Part shown: one piece after another, positions 1 through 10,999 of the stretch | How positions within the stretch are numbered: position 1 is the first letter of the stretch | Layout of the letters: each line of letters begins with the position of its first letter | Assembly: GCA_001304875.1 (NCBI GenBank) | Contig: BBZO01000015.1 | Span: 23,179-87,178 of the forward strand | Source: Clostridia bacterium UC5.1-2E3 | GTDB taxonomy: Bacteria; Bacillota; Clostridia; Lachnospirales; Lachnospiraceae | Reading direction: 5' to 3' | Length of the DNA: 64,000 nt | Made by a program: the position numbers and the translations under genes | The notes under the pieces: model-generated | Told to the model about the DNA's origin: nothing | Seen by the model: only the letters and a program-made list of their open reading frames with translations | The model's database searches: none

Positions 1-1379
1 GGCGGCATCATCCGCGACGGCTTCGACGAGGAGGCCGATAAGCTCCGCCACGCCAAGACCGAGGGAAAGACCTGGCTTGCAGAGCTGGAGCAGGAGGAAA
101 AGGAAAAGACGGGCATCAAAAACTTGAGAATCAAGTTCAACAAGGTGTTCGGCTACTATTTCGAGGTGACCAACTCCTTCAAGGATCTGGTGCCCGACTA
201 CTTCGTGCGCAAGCAGACCCTGGCCAACGCGGAGCGCTACACCACCGACCGGCTTAAGGAGCTGGAGGACATCATTCTGGGCGCGGAGGACCGGCTGTTC
301 TCTCTGGAATATGACCTGTTCTGCCAGGTGCGGGACCAGATCGCCGGGGAAGTGGAGCGGATCCAGCGCACGGCCAAGGCCGTGGCCCGTCTGGACGTGT
401 TCGCCTCCCTGTCCTCGGTGGCGACGAGAAACAACTACATAAAGCCGCAGATCAACGAGAAGGGCGTCATCCAGATTAAGAACGGCCGCCATCCGGTGGT
501 GGAGAAGATGATGCGCGACGATCTGTTCGTGGCCAACGATACGTATTTAGACAATGGGAAGAACCGGATTTCCGTGATCACCGGCCCCAACATGGCGGGA
601 AAATCCACCTACATGCGGCAGACGGCCTCATCACGCTGATGGCGCAGATCGGAAGCTTTGTGCCCGCAGGGGAGGCCAACATCGGCATCTGCGACCGCAT
701 TTTCACCCGCGTGGGCGCCTCCGACGACCTGGCCTCCGGCCAGAGCACCTTCATGGTGGAGATGACCGAGGTGGCCAACATTTTGAGAAACGCCACCCGC
801 AACAGCCTGCTGATCCTGGACGAGATCGGCCGCGGAACCAGCACCTTTGACGGTTTAAGCATCGCCTGGGCGGTCATCGAGCACATCAGTAACACCAAGC
901 TCCTGGGCGCGAAGACCCTCTTTGCCACCCACTACCACGAGCTGACGGAGCTGGAGGGCACCATGAGCGGCGTCAACAACTACTGCATCGCCGTGAAGGA
1001 GCAGGGCGACGACATCGTGTTCCTGCGGAAGATTGTGAAGGGCGGCGCAGATAAGAGCTACGGCATCCAGGTGGCCAAGCTGGCCGGGGTTCCGGACAGC
1101 GTCATCGAGCGGGCCAAGGAGCTGGTGGAGGAGTTAAGCCACGCGGACATCACCGTGCGGGCCCGCGAGATTGCGGAAAACAGCGCAAACAGCCAGCCCC
1201 AGCGCAGATCCGTCCCCAGACCGGATGAGGTGGACATGCTTCAGATGTCCATCTTCGACACCGTGAAGGACGACGACATCGTGAAGGAATTAAAGGAGCT
1301 GGAGCTGTCCACCATGACGCCCATCGACGCGCTGAACACGCTGTACCGGCTGCAGAACAAGCTGAAAAACAGGTGGTAG
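1..1379 (+). CDS. mutS: DNA mismatch repair ATPase MutS (5' partial, frameshifted)
   Basis: MutS recognises mispairs and small loops and, with ATP, recruits MutL. The window opens inside the gene in frame 1, so only roughly the last 460 residues are present: part of the lever/clamp region, then the C-terminal ABC-type ATPase with Walker [10 protein letters not shown] (about 583-610) and the ABC signature/Walker B block [16 protein letters not shown] (about 808-855). The tail carries the short helix-turn-helix dimerisation segment. One base is missing in the CC at 626-627, directly after Walker A; restoring a C gives the family sequence [19 protein letters not shown]. mutL follows after 24 bp, so the two are an operon. 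Identity is certain; whether the lesion is real is doubtful. Confidence 0.96.
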
Positions 1380-1403
1380 GGAAGAAAAGAGGATTGAGAG
1401 CAA

Positions 1404-3438
1404 ATGCCGAACATCACTGTGCTTGATCAGAATACCATAAATAAGATTGCCGCCGGCGAGGTCATCGAGCGCCCCGCCTCAGTGGTGAAGGAGCTTCTGG
1501 AAAATGCCATCGACGCCAGAGCCACCGCTGTCACCGTGGAAATCAAGGACGGGGGCATCGCCTTCATCCGGGTTACCGACAACGGCTGCGGAATCGCAAA
1601 GGAGGAGCTTCCGCTGGCGTTTTTAAGACACTCCACCAGCAAGATCAAATCGGTGGAGGATCTGATGACCATTTCCTCCCTGGGCTTTCGCGGCGAGGCG
1701 CTTTCCAGCATCGCGGCGGTGTCCCAGGTGGAGGTCATCACCCAGACCGCAGGGAGTCTGACCGGCGCCCGCTATCAGATCGAGGGCGGGCAGGAAAAGT
1801 CCCTGGAGGAGGTGGGCGCCCCGGAGGCACCACGTTCATTTCCAGGAATCTTTTTTACAACACCCCGGCCAGACGGAAGTTTTTAAAGACGCCCCAGACT
1901 GAGGGCGCACACGTGGCGGAGCTGGTGGAGAAGATGGCCCTCTCCCGGCCGGACATCTCCATCCGCCTGATCCAGAACAACCAGAATAAGCTCCACACCT
2001 CGGGAAACAGCAACTTAAAGGACGTGATCTACACCGTGTTTGGCCGGGAGATCACCGCCAATCTGATTCCCCTGGAAACCGGCGCGCCGCCGGTGTGCAT
2101 AAGCGGCTTCATCGGAAAGCCGGTGATCGCCAGGAGCAACCGCAACTATGAAAATTACTACATTAACGGAAGATATATAAAGAGCGGCCTGATCGCGAAG
2201 GCCATCGAGGAGGCCTACAAGCCGTTCATGATGCAGCATAAATACCCGTTCACGCTGCTGCATTTCACCATCGACCCCGGTTTCCTGGACGTGAACGTGC
2301 ACCCCACGAAGATGGAGCTGCGGTTCAAGGACCAGGAGCTGATCTACAAGACGGTCTTTCACGCCATCTCTGCGGCCCTGTCCCATAAGGAGCTGATCCC
2401 CGAGGTGGAGCTGGGAGAGAAGCAGGCGGAGAAAAATATCCCGCAGCTGAAGCCTGTCCGCATCCGGGAGCCGGAGCCTTTCGAGGTGAACCGCGCCGCG
2501 GAGCGCGTGGCCCAGCCTGCGGCTCCCTACGGGGCGCCGGCGCAGAGAGATGCGGCCGGAAGCGGTGCGGGAGCCGGTGAACGAAACGGCATCACTGCCA
2601 TCGACAAGTCGGGACAGTTCGGCGGGCGAGCAGCACCTGCGCGGAATGTGCCGGCAGACGGAGTGCCTTTGCCTGCGGCTCCTGCTTCCGGGACTGACAA
2701 GGCAGCCAAAGCTTCAGATGCCGCGGCCGGCATCCCGAAAGCCGCAGACAAGATTCCGCTCCCGGCAGACGCCGCCCCGGAGACACCGCCCGCTGCGGGT
2801 ACGCCAGCGCCGGAGCAGATGACCATGTTTGAGGAGAAGCTTCTGACGCCGAAGGCCCGCGCGTCCCACCGGCTCATCGGCCAGCTGTTCGACACCTACT
2901 GGCTCATCGAGTACCAGGACCAGCTCTACATCATCGACCAGCACGCAGCCCACGAGAAGGTGCTCTACGAGAAGACCATGGCTACTTTAAAATCCAGGGA
3001 GTACACCTCCCAGCTTTTAAATCCGCCCATCATCTTAAGCCTCTCCCGCAGCGAGGAGGTCCTGCTCCTTAGGTACATCGACCATTTCCGGGCGATCGGC
3101 TTTGAGCTGGAGCATTTCGGCGGGAGAGAGTACGCCGTGCGCGGCGTGCCGGCCAACCTGTTTCCATCGCGAAGAAGGAGCTTCTGATGGAGATGATCGA
3201 CGATCTGTCCGACGAACAGTTCACGGACAGAAACCCGGATATCATCTATGAGCGCATCGCCTCCATGTCCTGCAAGGCGGCGGTGAAGGGCAATCACCGC
3301 CTGTCGGAGGCGGAGGCCAACCATCTGATCGATCAGCTTCTGGATCTGGAGAACCCCTACGCCTGCCCCCACGGGCGGCCCACCATCATTTCCATGAGCA
3401 AACGGGAGCTGGAAAAGAAATTCAAGCGCATCGTCTAG
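1404..3438 (+). CDS. mutL: DNA mismatch repair endonuclease MutL (two frameshifts)
   Basis: MutL is the GHKL ATPase that couples MutS to strand removal. The repaired product is about 678 residues. The N-terminal ATPase shows ENAIDA, DNGCGI and GFRGEAL. A long Ala/Pro-rich linker (about 2480-2820) leads to the C-terminal dimerisation domain. That domain contains the metal-dependent nicking motif [12 protein letters not shown] (D-Q-H-A-x2-E-x4-E, near 2935-2975), the [10 protein letters not shown] motif and the final CPHGRPT. So this is the endonuclease type of MutL, expected in bacteria without MutH/Dam. One G is missing at 1826-1827 and one C at 3164-3165; restoring both gives a continuous protein. 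ATG 1404 follows a GAGAGC-type ribosome site. Confidence 0.96.
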
Positions 3439-3446
3439 GAGGTTTT

Positions 3447-4395
3447 ATGAGACAGCCACTCATCATTCTGACCGGCCCCACGGCCGTGGGAAAAACCGAC
3501 CTCTCCATCCGGCTGGCGAAGGCCGTGGGAGGGGAGATCATCAGCGCCGACTCATGCAGGTCTACCGGCGCATGGACATAGGCTCGGCCAAGATACGGGC
3601 GGAGGAGATGGAGGGCGTCCCCCATCATCTGATCGACATTCTGGAGCCGGAGGAAGCCTTTCACGTGGCGCGTTTCAAGGAGCTGGCCGCGGAGGCAGTC
3701 TCAGAGATCGCCGGACGCGGCACATCCCCATTGTCACCGGCGGGACAGGATTTTACATCCAGGCCCTCCTCTACGACATCGACTTCACGGAAAACGACGG
3801 GAAAACCGCGATCCGGGAGGAGTTAGAGAGGCTGGCGGCTGAGAAAGGGCCCCATTTCCTCCACCAGATGCTTGAGGAAATCGACCCGGCATCCGCCGAG
3901 GCCATTCACGAGAACAATATAAAGCGGGTCATCCGGGCCATCGAGTTTTACCGCCAGACCGGCGGGCCCATTTCCCTGCACAACCAGACGGAACGGGAGA
4001 AAGAGTCCCCCTACAATTTCCTCTACTACGTGCTGACCACCGAGCGGGCCGAGCTCTACGCGCGCATCGACCGCCGCGTGGACCAGATGCTTGAGGAGGG
4101 GCTGGTGGACGAGGTGCGCGCCCTGAAGGCGTCCGGCTGCCACCAGGGCATGGTGTCCATGCAGGGCCTGGGCTACAAGGAAATCCTGCGCTTCCTGGAC
4201 GGGGAAATCTCCCTGGAGGAGGCAATTTACATCTTAAAACGGGACACCCGGCATTTTGCCAAGCGCCAGCTCACCTGGTTTAAGCGGGAGCGGGATGTCA
4301 CCTGGCTGAACCTGCCGGACTACAATAATGACCGCACAAAGGTCCTGGAGAAGATTCTCTCGGACGTTAAAAATAAATTTGAAATGGAGTTTTAG
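3447..4395 (+). CDS. miaA: tRNA dimethylallyltransferase (two frameshifts)
   Basis: MiaA transfers a dimethylallyl group to N6 of A37 in tRNAs reading UNN codons. ATG 3447 sits 6 nt behind AGGAGG, eight bases after the mutL stop. The N-terminus shows the P-loop [14 protein letters not shown], followed by the SADSMQVYR substrate-binding segment and, further on, [17 protein letters not shown]. The C-terminus includes the usual [13 protein letters not shown] element ([16 protein letters not shown]). A C is missing at about 3553 and a G at 3719-3720; the repaired length is 316 residues, normal for the family. Part of the mutS-mutL-miaA operon, a common Firmicute arrangement. Confidence 0.95.
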
Positions 4396-4397
4396 AC

Positions 4398-5684
4398 ATG
4401 ACAGTGGAAAATATCTACCGGGAGCTGGGAGTGAGCGACCAGGTTTACGCCTACGGAGAGCGGATCCTTGCTTCCTTAAAAGAACGTTTTGAGGCCATCG
4501 ACCAGGTGGCGGAGTACAACCAGATGAAGGTCATAAAGGCCATGCAGGAGAACCGCGTCAGCGACATCCACTTTGCGGCCACCACGGGCTACGGCTACAA
4601 CGACCTGGGACGCGACACGCTGGAGAGCGTCTACGCCAGCGCCTTCCACGGCGAGGCTGCCCTGGTCCGCCCGCAGCTCACCAGCGGCACCCACGCGCTC
4701 TGTGTGGCTTTATCCGGCAATCTGCGCCCGGGGGATGAGCTTCTCTCCCCGGTGGGAAAGCCCTACGACACGCTGGAGGAGGTTATCGGCATCCGCGAGT
4801 CCGTCGGCTCCCTGAAAGAGTACGGCGTCAGCTACCGCCAGGTGGATCTGCTCCCCGACGGCTCCTTCGATTTTGACGGCATCCGCAGGGCCTTAAACGA
4901 AAAGACGAAGCTGGTGACGATCCAGCGCTCCAAGGGGTACGCCACCCGCCCGACGCTGTCGGTGGAGCGGATCGGCGAGCTGATTCGTTTTATAAAGGAG
5001 ATAAAGCCGGAGGTCATCTGCATGGTGGACAACTGCTACGGCGAGTTTGTGGAGACCGTGGAGCCCCTGGATGTGGGCGCAGACATGATCGTCGGCTCCC
5101 TCATCAAGAACCCCGGCGGCGGCCTGGCCCCCATCGGCGGCTACATCGTCGGCAAAAAGGAGTGCGTGGACCGTGCGGCCTACCGTCTGACGGCCCCCGG
5201 CCTGGGGAAAGAGGTGGGCGCGACGCTGGGCGTGACCCAGTCCCTGTTCCAGGGCTTTTTCCTGGCTCCCACCGTGGTGGCCGGCGCGTTAAAGGGCGCC
5301 ATCTTTGCGGCGAATATCTATGAAAACCTGGGCTTTCCCGTGGTGCCGGATGGTACCGAGTCCCGCCACGACATCATCCAGGCCGTGACCTTCGGAACGC
5401 CGGAGGGCGTCATCGCCTTCTGCCAGGGCATCCAGGCGGCGGCCCCGGTGGACAGCTTTGTGACCCCGGAACCCTGGGATATGCCGGGCTACGACGCCCC
5501 GGTCATCATGGCCGCCGGCGCGTTCGTGCAGGGCTCCTCCATCGAGCTCTCCGCCGACGGCCCCATCAAGCCCCCCTACGCGGTGTACTTCCAGGGCGGG
5601 CTCACCTGGTACCACGCAAAGCTCGGAGTTTTGATGTCCTTGCAGAAACTCGTCGAACAAGGGCTTACGGTTATAAAAAATTAA
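4398..5684 (+). CDS. Methionine gamma-lyase family PLP enzyme (aluminium-resistance-like protein)
   Basis: Intact 428-residue PLP-dependent fold-type I protein of the cystathionine beta-lyase/aluminium resistance family, which in Lachnospiraceae and Clostridia regularly follows miaA. Visible family features: the substrate/PLP contacts TSGTHAL near residue 95, MVDNCYGEF near 210 (the Asp that pairs with the pyridine nitrogen) and the Schiff-base lysine segment SLIKNPGGG near 233. The ATG overlaps no other gene and starts two bases after the miaA stop, so it is co-transcribed. The reaction in vivo is not established; C-S lyase activity on a sulfur amino acid is the family inference. No lesion. 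Confidence 0.85.
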   Translation: MTVENIYRELGVSDQVYAYGERILASLKERFEAIDQVAEYNQMKVIKAMQENRVSDIHFAATTGYGYNDLGRDTLESVYASAFHGEAALVRPQLTSGTHALCVALSGNLRPGDELLSPVGKPYDTLEEVIGIRESVGSLKEYGVSYRQVDLLPDGSFDFDGIRRALNEKTKLVTIQRSKGYATRPTLSVERIGELIRFIKEIKPEVICMVDNCYGEFVETVEPLDVGADMIVGSLIKNPGGGLAPIGGYIVGKKECVDRAAYRLTAPGLGKEVGATLGVTQSLFQGFFLAPTVVAGALKGAIFAANIYENLGFPVVPDGTESRHDIIQAVTFGTPEGVIAFCQGIQAAAPVDSFVTPEPWDMPGYDAPVIMAAGAFVQGSSIELSADGPIKPPYAVYFQGGLTWYHAKLGVLMSLQKLVEQGLTVIKN

Positions 5685-5754
5685 GAGTTGAAAATCTATA
5701 CATGCGGAAAAAGTTATGCTACAATAAACTGAATTGAATGGAAGTGTTGAACGT

Positions 5755-6009
5755 ATGAGAAGAACGAAGAATTTCTGGGTTTTACTGCTGCTTTTGCTGG
5801 CAGGAGTCGTTTTGGGAGGATTCATAGGATCACTGGCGGAGGGGATCTCGTGGCTCAGCTGGCTGAATTTCGGCGAAGCCTTCGGCCTTAAGGATCCCAT
5901 CGTGCTGAACCTGGGGATCCTGGTGATCACGTTCGGCCTTTCCATTAAGATCACCATGGCCAGCATCATCGGCATGATCATCGCCATCATCACCTTCCGC
6001 TGGCTGTAA
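5755..6009 (+). CDS. DUF4321 small membrane protein
   Basis: An 84-residue protein with the N-terminal MRRTKNFWVLLLLLLAGVVLGG of the DUF4321 family, two hydrophobic segments (about residues 6-28 and 56-80) and a short polar link. Function unknown; family members sit near mreB/radC loci in Clostridia. ATG 5755 is preferred over the in-frame TTG at 5734 because GGAAG lies 8-9 nt before it and family members begin MRR. It precedes radC by 66 bp. Confidence 0.75.
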   Translation: MRRTKNFWVLLLLLLAGVVLGGFIGSLAEGISWLSWLNFGEAFGLKDPIVLNLGILVITFGLSIKITMASIIGMIIAIITFRWL

Positions 6010-6075
6010 CGAAAACACCGATAAGGAATCACCCTTGCAGGAGAGCACTTGGAGAGCGACTGAAAGGGGATTTAT

Positions 6076-6768
6076 ATGGACAAACTGACAATGAAGGAAC
6101 TTCCGGCAGAGGACAGGCCTTACGAGCGCTGCCTCGCCGTGGGACCGGAGGGATTGACGGACGCGGAGCTTCTGTCGATCATCATACGCACAGGGGCAAA
6201 GGGGGAGAGCTCCCTCGCGCTTGCCCGCAGAATCTTGGCCTTAAACTATCCGCAGGGTATTTTAGGGCTTTTGCATCTTACGCTGCCGGAGCTCATGGAG
6301 ATTAAAGGCATCGGCAAGGTGAAGGCGATCCAGCTGCAGTGCATCGGAGAGCTGTCGCGCCGCATCTGGCGGACCGCGGCCGTGCAGGAAAAGCCTGCTT
6401 TTTTCCAGCCGGAGGAGATCGCCGGATATTATATGGAGCATTTAAGGCATGCGGAGCACGAGGAGCTCTACGTTCTGATGCTCGACACAAAGAACCGGAT
6501 GATACGGGACCAGCTCATGTCCCGCGGCACCGTGAACCACACGGCGGCCGCCCCCAGGGAGCTCTTTATCGAGGCTCTCCGGTATCATGCGGTCAATGTT
6601 GTGCTCGTACACAACCATCCAAGCGGAGATCCCACGCCCAGCCAGGAGGACAAGAACCTAACGCTCAGGATCAGACAGGGCGGAGCCCTCATCGGCATCG
6701 GGCTTCTGGATCACATAATCATCGGAGACAACACCTATTTCAGTTTCAAAGAACGGGGAATTATATAG
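6076..6768 (+). CDS. radC: RadC family protein (JAB/MPN domain)
   Basis: 230 residues, intact. The N-terminus has the helix-hairpin-helix-type region (GLTDAELLSIIIRTGAKG near residues 23-42 and LMEIKGIGKVKAIQL near 75-90). The C-terminus carries the JAMM metalloprotease-like motif HNHPSGDPTPSQED around residues 178-191. Despite the name, a role in DNA repair is not proven; the family is associated with recombination at stalled forks or with mobile elements. Its place immediately before mreC (1-bp gap) is typical of Firmicute chromosomes. Good ribosome site AAAGGGG upstream of ATG 6076. Confidence 0.93.
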   Translation: MDKLTMKELPAEDRPYERCLAVGPEGLTDAELLSIIIRTGAKGESSLALARRILALNYPQGILGLLHLTLPELMEIKGIGKVKAIQLQCIGELSRRIWRTAAVQEKPAFFQPEEIAGYYMEHLRHAEHEELYVLMLDTKNRMIRDQLMSRGTVNHTAAAPRELFIEALRYHAVNVVLVHNHPSGDPTPSQEDKNLTLRIRQGGALIGIGLLDHIIIGDNTYFSFKERGII

Positions 6769-6769
6769 A

Positions 6770-7606
6770 ATGAAGAACAGCAAATATGTTTTACTGGGGC
6801 TCAGCGTGTTCTGCCTGCTTCTCATCGCAGTCACGTCCTTTAACAACGGGATCCTGGCCCCTCTGCGGACCGGCGTGGGCTATTTTCTCATCCCCATCCA
6901 GTCCGGCGTCAACGTGGTGGGAGAGAGCGTCTACAATAATTTAAAGGACATGGCCACCATGAAGGACGCCCTGGCGGAAAACGAGGAGTTAAAGTCCCGC
7001 GTGGCGGAGCTGATGGAGGAGAACAACCGCCTGCAGGAGGAGCAGTTTGAGCTGGCGCGCCTCAGGGAGCTCTACGAGCTGGACCAGGAGTATTTAGAGT
7101 ACGAGAAGGTGGGCGCCAGGGTCATCGCCAAGGACACCGGCAACTGGTTCCAGGTGTTCCGCATCGACAAGGGCTCCGACGACGGCATTGAGGTGAACAT
7201 GAACGTCATGGCCGGCGGCGGCCTGGTGGGCATCGTCACCGACGTGGGCGCCAACTACGCCACGGTCCGCTCCATCATCGACGACTCCAGCAATGTGAGC
7301 GCCATGTCGGCCAGGACCGGGGAGAACTGCATCGTCACCGGGGATCTTATGCTCTTTAAGGAAGGGCGCCTAAGCCTTTCCCACATACGAAAGGACGCGG
7401 ATATCCAGGAGGGGGACAAGATCGTCACCTCCAACATCAGCGATATTTTCCTGCCGGGCATCCTGATCGGTTACGCCACGGATCTGACCGTGGACTCCAA
7501 CAACATGACGAAATCCGGCTACATCCTCCCCGTGGCAGAGTTTGATGACCTTAAGGAGGTGCTAGTCATCACCAGAGTAAAAGAAACCGGGGATGTGGAA
7601 GAATGA
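6770..7606 (+). CDS. mreC: Rod shape-determining protein MreC
   Basis: 278 residues, intact. An N-terminal membrane anchor (about residues 5-25) is followed by a coiled coil (about 55-100, rich in Glu/Leu/Arg heptads) and the double beta-barrel periplasmic-type domain, including GDDGIEVNMNVMAGGGLVG near 130-150 and the conserved ISDIFLPGILIGY near 220. MreC scaffolds the elongasome outside the membrane, contacting MreB, MreD and PBP2. It overlaps mreD by four bases (ATGA), so translation is likely coupled. No mreB is seen in the window. Confidence 0.95.
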   Translation: MKNSKYVLLGLSVFCLLLIAVTSFNNGILAPLRTGVGYFLIPIQSGVNVVGESVYNNLKDMATMKDALAENEELKSRVAELMEENNRLQEEQFELARLRELYELDQEYLEYEKVGARVIAKDTGNWFQVFRIDKGSDDGIEVNMNVMAGGGLVGIVTDVGANYATVRSIIDDSSNVSAMSARTGENCIVTGDLMLFKEGRLSLSHIRKDADIQEGDKIVTSNISDIFLPGILIGYATDLTVDSNNMTKSGYILPVAEFDDLKEVLVITRVKETGDVEE

Positions 7607-8123
7607 TACGACGTATAGCGGTCAACCTTATAATGATTATCGCGGCATTTATCATACAGACCTGCGTGTTCCCCAAATTTGACTTCCTGTCCGCGACCCC
7701 CAACCTGCTTCTGATCCTTATTTTTACCCAGGGCTTCATCCGCGGGAAGGAGGCGGGGATGTTTTACGGTCTGCTGGCCGGTCTTCTCATGGACTTATTT
7801 GTCAGCGGCCCCTTTGGCTTCTACACGCTTTTCTATATCAATATGGGCTATTTAAACGGCATATGCACGAAATACTACTACGAGGACTACATCACGCTGC
7901 CTCTGATCTTAAGTATTTTCAACAGCCTGGCCTACAACATGTATATTTACATCTTCCGGTTCCTGTTGAGGCGAAGCTTGACCTTCTGTTCTATTTTAAG
8001 GAGATCATGCTGCCGGAGATTATTTTTACCACCGTTGTCACCCTTTGCATGTACCGCCTGTTCCTCAAGCTGGACCGGTGGCTTTCGGAGATGGAAAAAA
8101 GGAGAGACACAAATATTGTTTAA
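7603..8123 (+). CDS. mreD: Rod shape-determining protein MreD (frameshifted)
   Basis: Integral membrane partner of MreC, about 173 residues after repair, with five to six hydrophobic helices. The first part ends FNSLAYNMYIYIFRFLL; the frame then shifts by one base at about 7965-7975 and resumes in KLDLLFYFKEIMLPEIIFTTVVTLC. The end, LDRWLSEMEKRRDTNIV, is normal. Starts in a 4-bp overlap with mreC and ends inside the start region of the PBP2 gene. Confidence 0.9.
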
Positions 8124-10984
8124 CGACTTACGGGAAGTGCTCAGAGAATTTTTAAAAAACTGGTTACCTCCAGACTGTTCGCCCTGACGATGGCGTTCGG
8201 ACTTCTGTTCGCCATCCTGGTCGTGCGGCTCTTTCAGCTGCAGATCGTGGAAGGGCAGAGCTATCTGGATGAATATATGGTGCTCACCAAAAAGGATTTA
8301 AAAACCAACAGCACCAGAGGTAATATCTACGACAGAAACGGGTATGTGCTGGCGAGCAACGAGCTGGCCTACAACGTGACCGTACAGGACATCGGCGCGC
8401 TGGGCGACAACAATGACTGGAACCTTATGCTGAAGGAGATGGTCGAAATTCTAAAAAAGCACGGCGAATCGGTGCAGGGATCCTTTGAGATCGGACTGGA
8501 TTTTGACGGAAATGTGGTCTTTACCTCCGCCTCGGAGGCGGCCAGAAAGCGTTTCCTCAGAGATTATTACGGTCTCACAAGTGTGGATTTACTGACAGAC
8601 AGAGACGGCGATTATCCCGCGGACATCACCGCCAGGAAGCTTTTGGACCACGCCATGAAAAGCTACAAGCTGGATGAGGTGAAGGACGAGGATGGGAACC
8701 TGGTGGAGATCACGGACCAGATGGCCATCGACATCATAAACATCCGTTATGCCATGCGTTTCATCGCCTACCAGAAGTACGAAAAGACCACGGTCGCCAC
8801 GCAGGTCAGCGACGAGACCGTGGCAGATATACTGGAGCATTCCGCCGACCTCCCCGGCGTGGGAGTGGAGGAGAGCAACGTCCGCGTCTACAACGACAGC
8901 ATCTATTTCTCCCACATTGTGGGGTATACGGGAAAGATCACCGAGGAGCGGATGGAGGAGCTCAATGAGACCGGCGGAGACTATACCTTAAACGACACGG
9001 TGGGGCGCACCGGCGTGGAATACTCCATGGAGACGGAGCTCCAGGGAAAGAAGGGCTCCATGACCGCCTACGTGGACAACATGGGACGCATCCTGGAGAC
9101 CAGCGACGTGGTGGAGCCCACCGCCGGAAATGATGTGTACCTAACCATTGACCGGGATCTGCAGGTGGGCATCTATCACCTGCTGGAGCGGCAGCTGGCC
9201 GGCATCCTGGTGAGCAAGATCGTGGACCGGGAGGTGGATCCGTCAGAATTTGCCAAGCATCGCAGATCCTGATTCCCATCAACGACGTCTACTTCCAGCT
9301 CATCAACAATAATGTGCTGTCCATGGACGACTTCGCGTCGCCGGAGGCGTCGGACACGGAGCGGGGCATCCATAACAAGTTCACCGCGGCCCAGTCGGAT
9401 ATCCTCGGGCAGATCCGCGGTGAGCTTGAGAGCTCCCGCTCCACAGCCATGAAGGATCTGACGCCCGAGATGGCCTCCTACATGCAGTACATCTACTCCT
9501 ACTTGTCGGGCTCCGATGTGGGGATCATCATAAGCTCCGCCATCGACCGGGACAGCGCGGAGTATGCGGCCTGGACGGCGGGGGAGCTGAGCCTCAGGGA
9601 TTTCCTCTACTATGGCATCGCCAACAGCTGGATCGACACCACGAAGTTAAACATCGAGAGCCGCTATTCCGACGCGGACGACGTGTTCGGCGCGCTGACG
9701 GACTACCTGTTTGAGAAGCTTCCGGAGAACCGGGCCTTCTCCAAGAAAATTTATGAGAATCTGATCAACGGCGGCGTCATCACGGGAAAGGAGCTGTGTC
9801 TGGCCCTCTACGACCAGAACATTCTGGCCTACGATGAGAACGAGGTCCGCATGCTGCGGGACAACGGGCCGGCTTACGCGTTCAATTTCATGGTAAATAA
9901 GATCTCCAACGTTGAGATCACACCGGCGCAGCTGGCGCTGGATCCATGTATGGCCAGCTGTGTGGTCACCGACGTGAATACCGGCCAGGTTCTGGCCCTG
10001 GTTTCCTATCCGGGCTACGACACCAACCGCATCTCCGACCCGGAGTATTTAAGCCGGCTGAATGCGGATCTTTCCTATCCGCTGAGAAACAATGCGACCC
10101 AGACCAAGAAGGCGCCCGGCTCCACGTTCAAGCCCATCACGGCCATCGCCGCGCTGGAGGAGGGAGTCGTGGGGCTTGATGAGCTCATCACCTGTACGGG
10201 CCAGTACGAGGAGGTGGCCCTCCCCATCAAGTGCTGGATCTACCCGGGACACCACGGCCCCTTAAATGTGGTGGGCGGTCTGGGAAACTCCTGCAACTAC
10301 TTTATGTCGGAGGTAGCCCACCGCATGTCCACGGACGAGCAGGGAAACTACGTCCCCAGCAAAGGGCTGGAGACCATCGGAAAATACGCGGCCATGTTTG
10401 GCCTGGATCACACCTCGGGCATCGAGATTTCGGAGTCCGAGCCGGAAATCACAAAGGACGACCCGGAGCGTTCCTCCATCGGACAGGGAACCAACTCCTT
10501 CACCAATGTGCAGCTGTCCAGATATATTGCGGCCGTCGCCAACCGGGGAACCGTGTTCGAGTTAAGCCTCATCAGCCAGGTGACCGACTCCAGGGGCGGA
10601 CTTGTAAAGGGGTATACGCCCAGAGTCTCTTCCCGGCTGGATTTCGCCGATTCCACATGGAATGCGGTGCAGGAGGGTATGAGACAGGTAATTGCAACCG
10701 GTTCCGCGAAGAACATTTTCGACGGGCTGGAGGTGGACGTGGCCGGCAAGACGGGTACGGCCGAGGAGGTAAAGACCCGCGGAAACCATGCGTTTTTCGT
10801 GTCCTTCGCCCCCTACCAGAACCCGGAGATTGCAGTCACCGTCAACATCCCCTACGGATATTCGTCGGGAAATGCGGCGACCGTCGCAAAGAGCGTGTAC
10901 CGGTTCTACTACGGCTACACCACGTTGGATGACATCATCAGCCAGGGCGCTCTGAGCGCATCCAACGATTTAATTCAGGATTAA
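8116..10984 (+). CDS. Penicillin-binding protein 2 (elongasome transpeptidase; two frameshifts)
   Basis: Class B PBP that cross-links peptidoglycan with RodA during cell elongation (mrdA/pbpA type). I choose TTG 8116 as start because GGAGAG lies 9 nt upstream and it restores a normal cytoplasmic head (FNDLREVLREFL) before the membrane anchor at about residues 20-40. Order: anchor; pedestal with RGNIYDRNG and GRTGVEYSMETELQG; a large insert (roughly 9240-9900); then the transpeptidase with PGSTFKP (SxxK, near 10117), SCN (near 10290) and KTGTAEE (near 10747). One A is missing from the A-run at 8154-8159 and one base at about 9253-9258. Repaired length is 956 residues, long for a PBP2 but usual in Lachnospiraceae. 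Confidence 0.92.
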
Positions 10985-10999
10985 AAAAGAGGTGGTCAT

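Noticed and set aside
124..639. Programmed -1/+1 frameshifting as explanation for split genes
   Set aside because: The lesions are scattered over 38 unrelated genes, occur at many different run types and have no shared slippery heptamer with stimulatory structure; sequence error explains them better.
2527..2895. Long reverse-strand frames over mutL, miaA, obgE, trk and his genes
   Set aside because: They are mirror frames of GC-rich coding DNA, with no family similarity, ribosome site or sensible composition.
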